Below are positions 56,371 through 64,000 of a stretch of DNA of 64,000 nucleotides, piece by piece (positions within the stretch are counted from its first letter, which is position 1; every line of letters begins with the position of its first letter). The position numbers and the translations under genes were made by a program. The stretch lies in assembly GCF_013433315.1 (NCBI RefSeq), contig NZ_WXVV01000011.1, positions 62,001 through 126,000 of the forward strand. Reading direction: 5' to 3'. Origin of the DNA: Pseudomonas crudilactis. Lineage in GTDB: Bacteria; Pseudomonadota; Gammaproteobacteria; Pseudomonadales; Pseudomonadaceae. The notes under the pieces were generated by a model, which worked only from the letters and a program-made list of their open reading frames with translations, was not told the origin of the DNA and ran no database searches.

Positions 56371-56465
56371 CTAAATCTATAATCGACTGGTGTTTTCAGG
56401 TCGCTGCATCACGTCAGACACCTCGGTCAGCGCCCTCTCCCTCCGGGAGAGGGCTGGGGTGAGGG
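56371..56465. repeat. Dispersed repeat, copy C (right half only)
   Basis: Starts at AAATCTATAATCGACTGGTG and runs through CAGGTCGCTGCATCACGTCA to GAGAGGGCTGGGGTGAGGGT. It lacks the left arm. Its right half is almost identical to that of copy B, indicating a recent local duplication. The remaining 85 bases to the next gene hold only its leader. Confidence 0.85.
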
Positions 56466-56550
56466 TTGCTTTTGACGTTCGCGTAGGTCTTGATGTCGGC
56501 AACGCGTTCAGCCGGATGCTGAGCGGCGACGATTATCGAAGGGAAACACC

Positions 56551-57768
56551 ATGGCCAATCACTACCGCGAACTGCTAACGACCCCCGGTGCCACCGGGCT
56601 AGTGCTCGCGAGTTCCATCGCACGCTTGCCGCAAGCAATGATCGGCATCGGCATCATCACCATGCTGGTGCAGCAAACCGGGGTTTACTGGCTGGCCGGT
56701 GCCGTCGCCGGGACGTTCACCCTGGCCAATGCGCTGCTTGGCCCGCACATCTCGAGACTGGTCGATCAACATGGCCAGAGTCGCGTACTGCCCATCGTCA
56801 CCGCGTTCAGCATTGCCATGCTGCTGGCGCTGATCACCGCCGTTTACCTGAGAGCGCCCGCCGCGGTGTTCTTTGTACTGGCAGCATTGGCGGGGACGAT
56901 GCCGAGCATGCCGTCGATGATCCGTGCGCGATGGACGCAGTTGTTCCGGGGCAAACCGCAGTTACACACGGCGTTCTCGCTGGACACGGTCCTCACCGAA
57001 ATGGCCTACATCGTCGGCCCGCCATTGGCGATCGGTTTGAGCGTGAGTTTTTTTGCCGAGGCCGGGCCGCTGGTCGCGGTCGGGCTGCTGGCCGTCGGGG
57101 TCACGGCGTTTCTGCTACAACGCCAGACTGAGCCGAAGGTTGTCGCTGGCCACGCCAGCGATGGCGGCTCAACCCTGCTGATTCCCGGCGTGCGCACCAT
57201 TGTTCTGGCGTTGTTGGCGATGGGTGTCATTGGTGGAGCAATCGATGTGGCTGTTGTGGCTTTCGCCAATGCACAAGACTGGCCAGCGTCGGCGACTTTC
57301 ATCCTTGCTGCCTATGCGTTCGGTTCACTGGTGGCGGGCCTGACGTTCGGTGCGATGAGGGTTTCGCTGGCGATCGAAAAACAGTTCCTGATCGGGATAT
57401 TGGTCACGGCGTTCACCGGTGTGTTGCCGATTTTTGCTACGGACGTTTATGTCCTGTCAGCGACGCTGTTTATCGCCGGGATTTCGTTTGCGCCAACGAT
57501 GGTCGTGGTGATGAAGCTGGGGACGATCATCATCCCGCCATCGAGGATTACTGAAGGGCTGACGTGGATGACCACGGGTATCAGCATTGGCGTTGCGCTG
57601 GGCGGCATGCTCGCGGGGTTGGTCATTGATGGCTGGGGTGCACGGGCCGGGTTCGGCGTGGCGATTGGGGCAGGGTTGATGATGGTGGTGGTTGTGCTGG
57701 TCGGGTTGCGCACGCTCGGTGCAGCGTCAGCTGCACATGTTGAGCCAGCCTTTTCGCCCTCACCCTAG
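56551..57768 (+). CDS. MFS transporter, 12 TM
   Basis: 405 residues with GAAGGG 8-13 bases before the ATG. 12 hydrophobic segments; N-terminal region LASSIARLPQAMIGIGIITMLVQQTGVYWLAG, loop LGPHISRLVDQHGQSRVLP, and GKPQLHTAFSLDTVLTEMAYIVGPPLAIGL in helices 4-5, typical of the poorly characterised MFS group close to arabinose/macrolide exporters. The last codons (FSPSP-stop) come from the left arm of repeat copy D, so the gene end has been rewritten by the repeat. Substrate unknown. Confidence 0.85.
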   Translation: MANHYRELLTTPGATGLVLASSIARLPQAMIGIGIITMLVQQTGVYWLAGAVAGTFTLANALLGPHISRLVDQHGQSRVLPIVTAFSIAMLLALITAVYLRAPAAVFFVLAALAGTMPSMPSMIRARWTQLFRGKPQLHTAFSLDTVLTEMAYIVGPPLAIGLSVSFFAEAGPLVAVGLLAVGVTAFLLQRQTEPKVVAGHASDGGSTLLIPGVRTIVLALLAMGVIGGAIDVAVVAFANAQDWPASATFILAAYAFGSLVAGLTFGAMRVSLAIEKQFLIGILVTAFTGVLPIFATDVYVLSATLFIAGISFAPTMVVVMKLGTIIIPPSRITEGLTWMTTGISIGVALGGMLAGLVIDGWGARAGFGVAIGAGLMMVVVVLVGLRTLGAASAAHVEPAFSPSP

Positions 57769-57932
57769 CCCTCTCCCGCAGGAGAGGGGACTGATTGGGG
57801 GATGCTCACGAGATACGCCGACCTGATCGATTTGCGCCGAATCCATAATCGCCACGATGTTTCAGGTCGATGTCCAGCGCCAGACACCTCGGTCGGCTCC
57901 CTCTACCTCTGGGAGAGGGCTGGGGTGAGGGG
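57756..57932. repeat. Dispersed ~180-bp repeat with inverted ends, copy D
   Basis: GCCCTCACCCTAGCCCTCTC to GAGAGGGCTGGGGTGAGGGG, interior ATACGCCGACCTGATCG and AATCCATAATCGCCACG. Overlaps the 3' end of the MFS gene and lies between convergent genes. Confidence 0.87.
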
Positions 57933-57944
57933 CGTGGGATTCAC

Positions 57945-59783
57945 TCAACCTTCAATCTGCCGCAACCGCTTGTAGAGAGTATTGCGGCTCACCCCAAGCC
58001 TGCGTGCCAGATGAGAAATATTCCCCCCAGCCGCTTTCAACTCCCGGTTCAACGCCTCCACATCATTCAGATCAACCCCCAACGGCGCCGCGCTCTCCAC
58101 CGGCTCCATCTCCAGATCAACAAAAAAATCATCCGGCAAATGCTCCAGCCTCACCGGCTGTTCCTCAGCCATCGCCAAAGCTACCTGCATCACACTACTC
58201 ACCTGACGCAAATTCCCCGGCCACGGATGACGGCTGAACAGTTCCAGCACCTCTTGGCTCAACCCCGCCCACTGCGTCGGCTCACGATGCTGTTCCCACA
58301 GCCGTTTAAACAACGCCTCTTTATCACTGCGCTCTCGCAGTGGCGGCAACTCCAGCGTCAGTCCACCAATGCGGTAATACAAATCCTCACGAAACCGCCC
58401 CAATTGCACTTGTTCGCGTAAAGATCGGTTAGTCGCCGAAATAATCCGCAGATCTACCGGGAACAACTCGCTACTGCCGACCGGTTGCACGCAACGCTCC
58501 TGCAACACCCGCAGCAACCGCGCCTGCGTCGGCAACGGCATGTCGCCGATTTCATCGAGGAACAACGTGCCTTTGTCCGCCTTGCGAATCAGGCCGATGC
58601 TGCCTTTCTGGTTGGCGCCGGTGAACGCGCCTTTCTCGTAGCCGAACAGTTCTGATTCGACCAGTTCGGCGGGGATCGCCGCGCAGTTGACGGCGATAAA
58701 CGCCTGTTTGCTGCGAGAGCTGGCCTGATGCAGGGCTTTGACGAACACCTCTTTGCCGACGCCGGTTTCGCCATGGATCAGCAACGGAATGTCTTTCTCC
58801 AGCAAACGCTCTGCCTGCCGCACGGCTTTCTCCACGCGACTGTCGCCGAAGTGCAGAGTGTTAAGGCTGATGGCAGTGGGCGCGGCGGTTTTCGGTTCAG
58901 CAGCAAAAACGCGCGGCTGAATCGACGCCTGCTTCGGCCGCTTCAACAAACACTGAAAACGGTTACGCCCGGAGGTCTGCAAGGCAAACGGCAACCCGTC
59001 CGGCTGGTTGATCAACTCCAGCAGCGAGACCTTGAACAGACTTTCAACGCTCACCCGCGACAAGCGCACACCGAGCAGATTGTCGGCCCGACGGTTGGCA
59101 GACAACACCTGACCGCTCTCATCGAAGATCAATAGCCCGGCCCACTGACTGTCGAGGTTGTTCAACCCGGTGTTGAAAGTCAGTTGAAAATGCTGGCCAT
59201 GGAACAGGTTGAGGATCAGCCGGTTCTCCACGGTCTGGCTCATCATCTTGACCATGCCCAAGGTGTGCGAGGGCGGCAGGTAGCTGTCGCTGGACACATC
59301 AAGCACGGCAATGACCTTGCGCTCGGCATCGAAAATCGGCGCGGCAGAACCGGTCATGAAACGGTTGGCCTTGAGAAAATGTTCGTCGTGTTCGATATGC
59401 ACCGCTTGCTCGCAGGCCAGCGCCGTGCCGATCGCATTGGTGCCGCTGCAGCGCTCCATCCAACTCGCCCCGGCCTGAAACCCCCGCGCCAGATTCGGCT
59501 CGATAAAGCGTTGTGTGCCCCACGAGGTCAGCACCTGGCCCTGATTGTCGGCGAGCATGATCAGGCAGTTGGAGTTGCTGAGGATGTTTTCGTAATAGGG
59601 CAGGACTTCCTGATGCGTGGTCTGCACCAGCGAGTGATGACTGTCGAGCAACTGCGCGATGCCGGCGGCAGGCAACTGATCGAAGGCGGGCGTGCTTTGG
59701 TGGTCAAGACCGAACGCGCGGCAACGTTGCCAGGAGGTCTGGACGATCGCGTCGTGGGACAGCGGCGGGGCAGGTGCGGCCAT
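57945..59783 (-). CDS. Sigma-54-dependent activator, AcoR/DhaR-like
   Basis: 612 residues. N-terminal sensor with a GAF-like domain (~70-200; SNCLIMLADNQGQVLTSWG; WMERCSGTNAIGTALA) and a PAS-like segment (~210-270). The AAA+ domain (~315-545) has Walker A HGETGVGKEVF, the sigma-54 contact loop KGAFTGA, Walker B GTLFLDEIGDMP and the arginine-finger region FREDLYYRI. A Fis-type HTH closes it (ELKAAGGNISHLARRLGVSR NTLYKRL in two parts). Similar proteins sense acetoin, glycerol or alcohols. Divergent from the ABC importer, whose promoter is sigma-54-like. An AACAACAA motif (complement 59814-59821) in its leader suggests Crc/Hfq control. Confidence 0.9.
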   Translation of the reverse strand: MAAPAPPLSHDAIVQTSWQRCRAFGLDHQSTPAFDQLPAAGIAQLLDSHHSLVQTTHQEVLPYYENILSNSNCLIMLADNQGQVLTSWGTQRFIEPNLARGFQAGASWMERCSGTNAIGTALACEQAVHIEHDEHFLKANRFMTGSAAPIFDAERKVIAVLDVSSDSYLPPSHTLGMVKMMSQTVENRLILNLFHGQHFQLTFNTGLNNLDSQWAGLLIFDESGQVLSANRRADNLLGVRLSRVSVESLFKVSLLELINQPDGLPFALQTSGRNRFQCLLKRPKQASIQPRVFAAEPKTAAPTAISLNTLHFGDSRVEKAVRQAERLLEKDIPLLIHGETGVGKEVFVKALHQASSRSKQAFIAVNCAAIPAELVESELFGYEKGAFTGANQKGSIGLIRKADKGTLFLDEIGDMPLPTQARLLRVLQERCVQPVGSSELFPVDLRIISATNRSLREQVQLGRFREDLYYRIGGLTLELPPLRERSDKEALFKRLWEQHREPTQWAGLSQEVLELFSRHPWPGNLRQVSSVMQVALAMAEEQPVRLEHLPDDFFVDLEMEPVESAAPLGVDLNDVEALNRELKAAGGNISHLARRLGVSRNTLYKRLRQIEG

Positions 59784-59854
59784 GGCAGTCAGCCTCTGAT
59801 GCAGCGATTTTTATTGTTGTTATGAACCCAAATCCTGAATACAACACAGATCAA

Positions 59855-59947
59855 CTGTGGGAGCGAGCTTGCTCGCGAAAGCCTCGTATCAGTCACCGAA
59901 TCGGTTGAATGACACACCGCATTCGCGAGCAAGCTCGCTCCCACAGG
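59855..59947. repeat. REP element, inverted pair
   Basis: CTGTGGGAGCGAGCTTGCTC and complement, ~45-base spacer, in the divergent region between the sigma-54 activator and the ABC operon, upstream of the activator sites. Confidence 0.9.
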
Positions 59948-59955
59948 ATCTCCGG

Positions 59956-60031
59956 TGTTCACCGAAATGAGTTCATAGAGTGTTGTTCACTATTGTTCAT
60001 TGTCAATCGCCCAACTGTTCAAATGTGTTCA
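59956..60031 (+). promoter_or_regulatory. Candidate enhancer sites: tandem TGTTCA repeats
   Basis: TGTTCA occurs at 59956, 59984, 59994, 60016 and 60026. Two pairs are spaced exactly 10 bases (TGTTCA-N4-TGTTCA at 59984-59999 and 60016-60031), and the pairs are 32 bases apart, about three turns. They lie roughly 65-110 bases upstream of the -24 element, where a sigma-54 activator binds. The AcoR-like protein encoded next door is the obvious candidate. Confidence 0.7.
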
Positions 60032-60094
60032 GCAATGAACGCCCATTCCCCGCGCTTTCAGCGATTTTCACGACAAATCAACCACTTGCCATTT

Positions 60095-60111
60095 CTGGCA
60101 CGAAACTCGCT
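60095..60111 (+). promoter_or_regulatory. Sigma-54 (-24/-12) promoter of the ABC operon
   Basis: CTGGCACGAAACTCGCT matches YTGGCACGRNNNTTGCW at every position except one (TCGC for TTGC). It lies 44 bases before the first ATG. Confidence 0.8.
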
Positions 60112-60135
60112 CCCGTGCACAGGTCGCTTGACTCC

Positions 60136-60148
60136 AATAATAAAAAGG
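60136..60148 (+). promoter_or_regulatory. Candidate Crc/Hfq site overlapping the ribosome-binding site
   Basis: AATAATAAAAAGG contains AANAANAA directly joined to the Shine-Dalgarno AAAAGG of the first ABC gene, the usual position for Hfq-Crc translational repression. Confidence 0.6.
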
Positions 60149-60155
60149 CCGAGCC

Positions 60156-61250
60156 ATGTCACTCACCCTGGAGCACGTCAGCCGTACCGTCGAGGGCCAG
60201 ACCTGGATCGACGATGCGTGCCTGAAATTCGAACCCGGTTCGTTCAACGTTTTGCTTGGTCGCACGCTGTCCGGCAAAACCAGCCTCATGCGTTTGATGG
60301 CCGGGCTGGACAAGCCCGACAGCGGCCGCATTCTGATGAACGGCGTCGACGTCACCCAACGCCCGGTGCGCCTGCGCAACGTGTCGATGGTCTATCAGCA
60401 GTTCATCAATTACCCAACCATGACCGTGTTCGAGAACATCGCCTCGCCGCTGCGCCAGGCCGGTGTGTCCAAAGAGATCATTCACAGCAAAGTGCAGGAA
60501 ACCGCGAAGATGCTGCGCATCGAGAAGTTTCTGCAGCGCTATCCGCTGGAACTGTCCGGCGGTCAGCAGCAGCGCACGGCCATGGCTCGCGCACTGGTCA
60601 AGGACGCCGAGCTGATCCTCTTCGATGAGCCGCTGGTCAACCTCGACTACAAACTGCGCGAAGAGCTGCGTCAGGAAATGCGCGAGCTGTTCAAGGCGCG
60701 TCACACCATTGCGATCTACGCCACCACCGAACCCAACGAAGCGCTGGCACTCGGCGGCACCACGACGATTCTTCATGAAGGCCGGGTGATTCAGAGCGGC
60801 CCGTCGACTTCGGTGTATCACCAGCCGCAAACCGTGCTCGCTGCTGAGCTGTTCTCCGAACCACCGATCAACCTGATGCCCGGGCGCATTGCCGGTAACG
60901 AAGTGAGTTTTGCCAACTTCGTGCACTTCCCGTTAAACGTCGATCTGCGTCCGGTGGGCGAGGGTGAGTTCCGTTTTGGCGTGCGGCCCAGCCATATCTC
61001 GCTGGTGCCGAGCAACGATGACGATCTGGAATTAGCGGTCACCGTCGAAGTCGCCGAGATCAGCGGTTCGGAAACCTTCCTGCACGTGCGCAACGAGCAT
61101 TTCCTGCTAGTGCTGCACCTGCCTGGCGTTCACGAATACGACGTCGATGCGCCGATCCGCATCTACATCCCGACCCACAAACTGTTCGTTTTCGATGCGC
61201 AGGGCCGTCTGGTGCAAGCACCGGGCCGGCGTGTCGCGAGGGTTGCCTGA
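60156..61250 (+). CDS. ABC importer ATPase 1 (GlpS-like), H-loop histidine replaced
   Basis: 364 residues, MalK/UgpC-type: ATPase domain ~1-235 and TOBE-like regulatory domain ~240-364. Walker A GRTLSGKT (35-42), Q-loop VYQQF, signature LSGGQ (133-137) and Walker B LILFDEP (153-159) are present. The H-loop, normally THDQ, reads TTEP (190-193), so the switch histidine is a threonine. The partner ATPase encoded next has the reverse pattern. Order ATPase-ATPase-permease-permease matches the glpSTPQV glycerol importer of rhizobia and related pseudomonad loci. Substrate glycerol or another polyol, by analogy. Its stop overlaps the next ATG (TGATG). Confidence 0.9.
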   Translation: MSLTLEHVSRTVEGQTWIDDACLKFEPGSFNVLLGRTLSGKTSLMRLMAGLDKPDSGRILMNGVDVTQRPVRLRNVSMVYQQFINYPTMTVFENIASPLRQAGVSKEIIHSKVQETAKMLRIEKFLQRYPLELSGGQQQRTAMARALVKDAELILFDEPLVNLDYKLREELRQEMRELFKARHTIAIYATTEPNEALALGGTTTILHEGRVIQSGPSTSVYHQPQTVLAAELFSEPPINLMPGRIAGNEVSFANFVHFPLNVDLRPVGEGEFRFGVRPSHISLVPSNDDDLELAVTVEVAEISGSETFLHVRNEHFLLVLHLPGVHEYDVDAPIRIYIPTHKLFVFDAQGRLVQAPGRRVARVA

Positions 61251-62359
61251 TGGCCGAAATCCGTTTGCAGCACCTCGCCCACAGCTACAGCAAAACCCCG
61301 AGCGGCGCGGAGGATTATGCAATCCGCGAAATGGATCACGTCTGGGAGCAGGGCGGTGCTTACGCCTTGCTCGGGCCGTCGGGTTGTGGCAAGTCGACTT
61401 TGCTCAACATCATTTCCGGCCTGCTCAGCCCCTCGCAGGGCCATGTGTTGTTCGACGGCAAAGCGGTCAACGACCTCACGCCGGAGAAGCGCAACATTGC
61501 CCAGGTTTTCCAGTTTCCGGTGGTCTACGACACCATGACCGTGTTCGATAACTTGGCTTTCCCCTTGCGCAATCAGGGCATGGCCGAGGCGAAAGTGCAC
61601 AGCAAGGTGCAGGAAATTGCCGAAGTGCTCGACCTGCAAAACCTGCTGAGCAAAAAGGCACGCAACCTCACCGCCGACGAAAAACAGAAAGTCTCGATGG
61701 GCCGTGGTCTGGTCCGCGACGACGTTTCCGCAATCCTGTTCGACGAGCCGCTGACGGTGATCGACCCGCACCTGAAGTGGAAACTGCGGCGCAAGCTCAA
61801 GCAGATCCACGAGCAGTTCAACATCACCATGGTCTACGTCACCCACGATCAACTGGAGGCTTCGACCTTCGCCGACAAGATTGCGGTGATGTACGGCGGT
61901 CAGATTGTGCAGTTCGGCACGCCACGGGAATTGTTCGAACGGCCGAGCCACACCTTTGTCGGCTATTTCATCGGCAGCCCGGGGATGAACCTGATCGAGG
62001 TACAGCCGCAACCCGGCGGCGTCGGTTTCGCCTCGACGCACTTGCCGTTGTCCGACGCCATGCAGCGACATATCCAACACGGTCAGTGGAAAAATCTGAA
62101 GGTCGGCATCCGTCCGGAGTTTATTCATGTCTGGGACGAGCCGTTTGATGACGCGATGCAGGCCAGGGTCGTACACGTCGAAGACCTCGGCACCTACAAG
62201 ATCATGACCCTCGACCTCGACGGCGCGCCGTTGAAAGTGCGTTTGGCCGAAGATAAACCGGTTCCCCAAGGCACGGCGTACATCAGTTTCCCGGCGCAGT
62301 GGCTGATGGTCTATGCCGATGAGTTTCTGCTCGAAGCCGACGACGAGGTGCAGCCATGA
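61250..62359 (+). CDS. ABC importer ATPase 2 (GlpT-like), degenerate signature
   Basis: 369 residues. Walker A GPSGCGKS (42-49), Q-loop VFQFP, Walker B AILFDEP (161-167) and the H-loop VTHD with H199 are intact. At the LSGGQ position it reads NLTADEKQKVSMGRG, so the signature is LTADE and the two glycines are lost. In a heterodimer with ATPase 1, one ATP site would combine this protein's intact Walker/H-loop with the partner's LSGGQ, and the other would be degenerate. C-terminal TOBE domain ~240-369. Stop overlaps the permease ATG (ATGA). Confidence 0.9.
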   Translation: MAEIRLQHLAHSYSKTPSGAEDYAIREMDHVWEQGGAYALLGPSGCGKSTLLNIISGLLSPSQGHVLFDGKAVNDLTPEKRNIAQVFQFPVVYDTMTVFDNLAFPLRNQGMAEAKVHSKVQEIAEVLDLQNLLSKKARNLTADEKQKVSMGRGLVRDDVSAILFDEPLTVIDPHLKWKLRRKLKQIHEQFNITMVYVTHDQLEASTFADKIAVMYGGQIVQFGTPRELFERPSHTFVGYFIGSPGMNLIEVQPQPGGVGFASTHLPLSDAMQRHIQHGQWKNLKVGIRPEFIHVWDEPFDDAMQARVVHVEDLGTYKIMTLDLDGAPLKVRLAEDKPVPQGTAYISFPAQWLMVYADEFLLEADDEVQP

Positions 62360-63222
62360 ACAAGGTGCAGAACAACAAGGCCTGGTGGCTGGTGTTGCCA
62401 GTGTTCCTGCTGGTGGCGTTCAGTGCGGTGATCCCGATGATGACCGTGGTTAACTATTCGGTGCAGGACATCTTCGACCAGTCCAGCCGCTACTTCGTCG
62501 GTGCTGACTGGTACAAGCAAGTGCTGCTCGACCCGCGTCTGCACGACTCGTTGCTGCGCCAGTTCATCTATTCGGCCTGTGTGTTGCTGATCGAGATTCC
62601 GCTGGGCATCGCCGTCGCCTTGACCATGCCGACCAAGGGTCGCTGGTCATCGGTAGTGCTGATCATTCTGGCGATTCCGTTGCTGATTCCGTGGAACGTG
62701 GTCGGCACCATCTGGCAGATCTTCGGCCGCGCCGACATTGGTTTGCTCGGTTCCAGCCTTAACGCCATGGGCATCAGCTACAACTACGCGGCCAACACCA
62801 TGGACGCCTGGGTGACGGTGCTGGTGATGGACGTCTGGCACTGGACTTCACTGGTGGCGCTGCTGTGCTTCTCCGGTTTGCGCGCGATTCCCGACGTGTA
62901 TTACCAGGCCGCGCGCATTGACCGCGCCTCGGCCTGGGCGGTGTTCCGGCACATTCAGTTGCCCAAGTTGAAGAGCGTGCTGCTGATCGCGGTGATGCTG
63001 CGCTTCATGGACAGTTTCATGATCTACACCGAGCCATTCGTGCTCACCGGCGGCGGGCCGGGTAACGCCACGACCTTCTTGAGTCAGACGTTGACCCAGA
63101 TGGCTGTAGGGCAATTCGACCTCGGTCCGGCAGCGGCGTTTTCGCTGGTGTACTTCCTGATCATCCTGTTGGTGTCCTGGCTGTTTTACACCGCCATGAC
63201 GCACTCCGACGCCAACCGCTGA
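62356..63222 (+). CDS. ABC importer permease 1 (GlpP-like, MalF type)
   Basis: 288 residues, six membrane segments (WWLVLPVFLLVAFSAVIPMM first). The EAA loop is VYYQAARIDRASAWAVFRHIQLPKL with the DRA variant of the conserved EAAxxDGA. GGPGNATTFLSQTL follows, as in sugar-type permeases. Pairs with the next permease to form the channel. Overlaps ATPase 2 by 4 bases. Confidence 0.9.
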   Translation: MNKVQNNKAWWLVLPVFLLVAFSAVIPMMTVVNYSVQDIFDQSSRYFVGADWYKQVLLDPRLHDSLLRQFIYSACVLLIEIPLGIAVALTMPTKGRWSSVVLIILAIPLLIPWNVVGTIWQIFGRADIGLLGSSLNAMGISYNYAANTMDAWVTVLVMDVWHWTSLVALLCFSGLRAIPDVYYQAARIDRASAWAVFRHIQLPKLKSVLLIAVMLRFMDSFMIYTEPFVLTGGGPGNATTFLSQTLTQMAVGQFDLGPAAAFSLVYFLIILLVSWLFYTAMTHSDANR

Positions 63223-63231
63223 GGCCCGGCC

Positions 63232-64000
<769 letters not shown>

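Noticed and set aside
56092-56550. tRNA cluster expected downstream of cysS in some pseudomonads
   Set aside because: The gap contains a terminator and the dispersed repeat only; no cloverleaf or TPsiC-like GGTTCGA sequence is visible.

Overview
The window is a 64 kb chromosomal stretch from a Pseudomonas of the fluorescens group. Four things point there: high-GC codon use, more than a dozen copies of the palindromic GGGAGCGAGCTTGCTCGCGA-type REP element, two sRNAs typical of the genus (a Fur-controlled PrrF and a CrcY-like Crc/Hfq decoy), and the liu leucine/isovalerate operon. I see no rRNA, tRNA, CRISPR array, prophage or IS element. The first LysR gene and the last permease gene are cut by the window edges.

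Layout. 1-4.5 kb: two paralogous LysR regulators, an OPA-type MFS transporter and a FAD amine oxidoreductase of the kind found in aminophosphonate loci. 4.6-9.7 kb: a short orphan VgrG-like protein, a YebC-family protein, a leucine-rich-repeat protein kinase and a ZapE/AFG1-like ATPase. 9.9-16.3 kb: a complete Csu-type (archaic) chaperone-usher pilus operon with four spore-coat-U subunits, chaperone, usher and tip protein. 16.4-19.5 kb: an ECF sigma/anti-sigma pair divergent from a catalase-family peroxidase and a cytochrome b561; matching GGAAT-N16-CGTC promoters face both ways. 19.5-23.6 kb: an MFS exporter, an M14 carboxypeptidase, PrrF, a DUF6124-like protein and an HTH/S24 repressor. 23.6-33.3 kb: liuD, liuC, liuB and liuA, an acyl-CoA synthetase, crcY, HMG-CoA lyase and liuR, with three LiuR-type operators. 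33.5-39.3 kb: a LysR/acyl-CoA dehydrogenase divergent pair, a PstS-OmpA fusion, xthA and a GNAT acetyltransferase. 39.3-46.2 kb: tamA-tamB and an HdeD-like membrane protein fused to a papain-like domain. 46.4-51.3 kb: an emrR/OMF/emrA/emrB multidrug efflux operon with two perfect operators. 51.5-56.1 kb: lpxH-ppiB divergent from glnS-cysS. 56.5-64 kb: an MFS transporter, an AcoR-like sigma-54 activator and a GlpSTPQ-type ABC importer.

The pieces connect. The AcoR-like activator lies divergent from an ABC operon that has a near-consensus sigma-54 promoter, with two TGTTCA-N4-TGTTCA sites upstream. CrcY is itself preceded by a sigma-54 promoter and carries six AANAANAA motifs; the same motif occurs in the leaders of the importer operon, its activator and the aminophosphonate transporter, which suggests catabolite control of several loci here. 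The two ABC ATPases have complementary defects (one lacks the H-loop histidine, the other the LSGGQ signature), which predicts one working and one degenerate ATP site. A ~180-bp dispersed intergenic repeat with inverted ends is present in three full copies and one partial copy.
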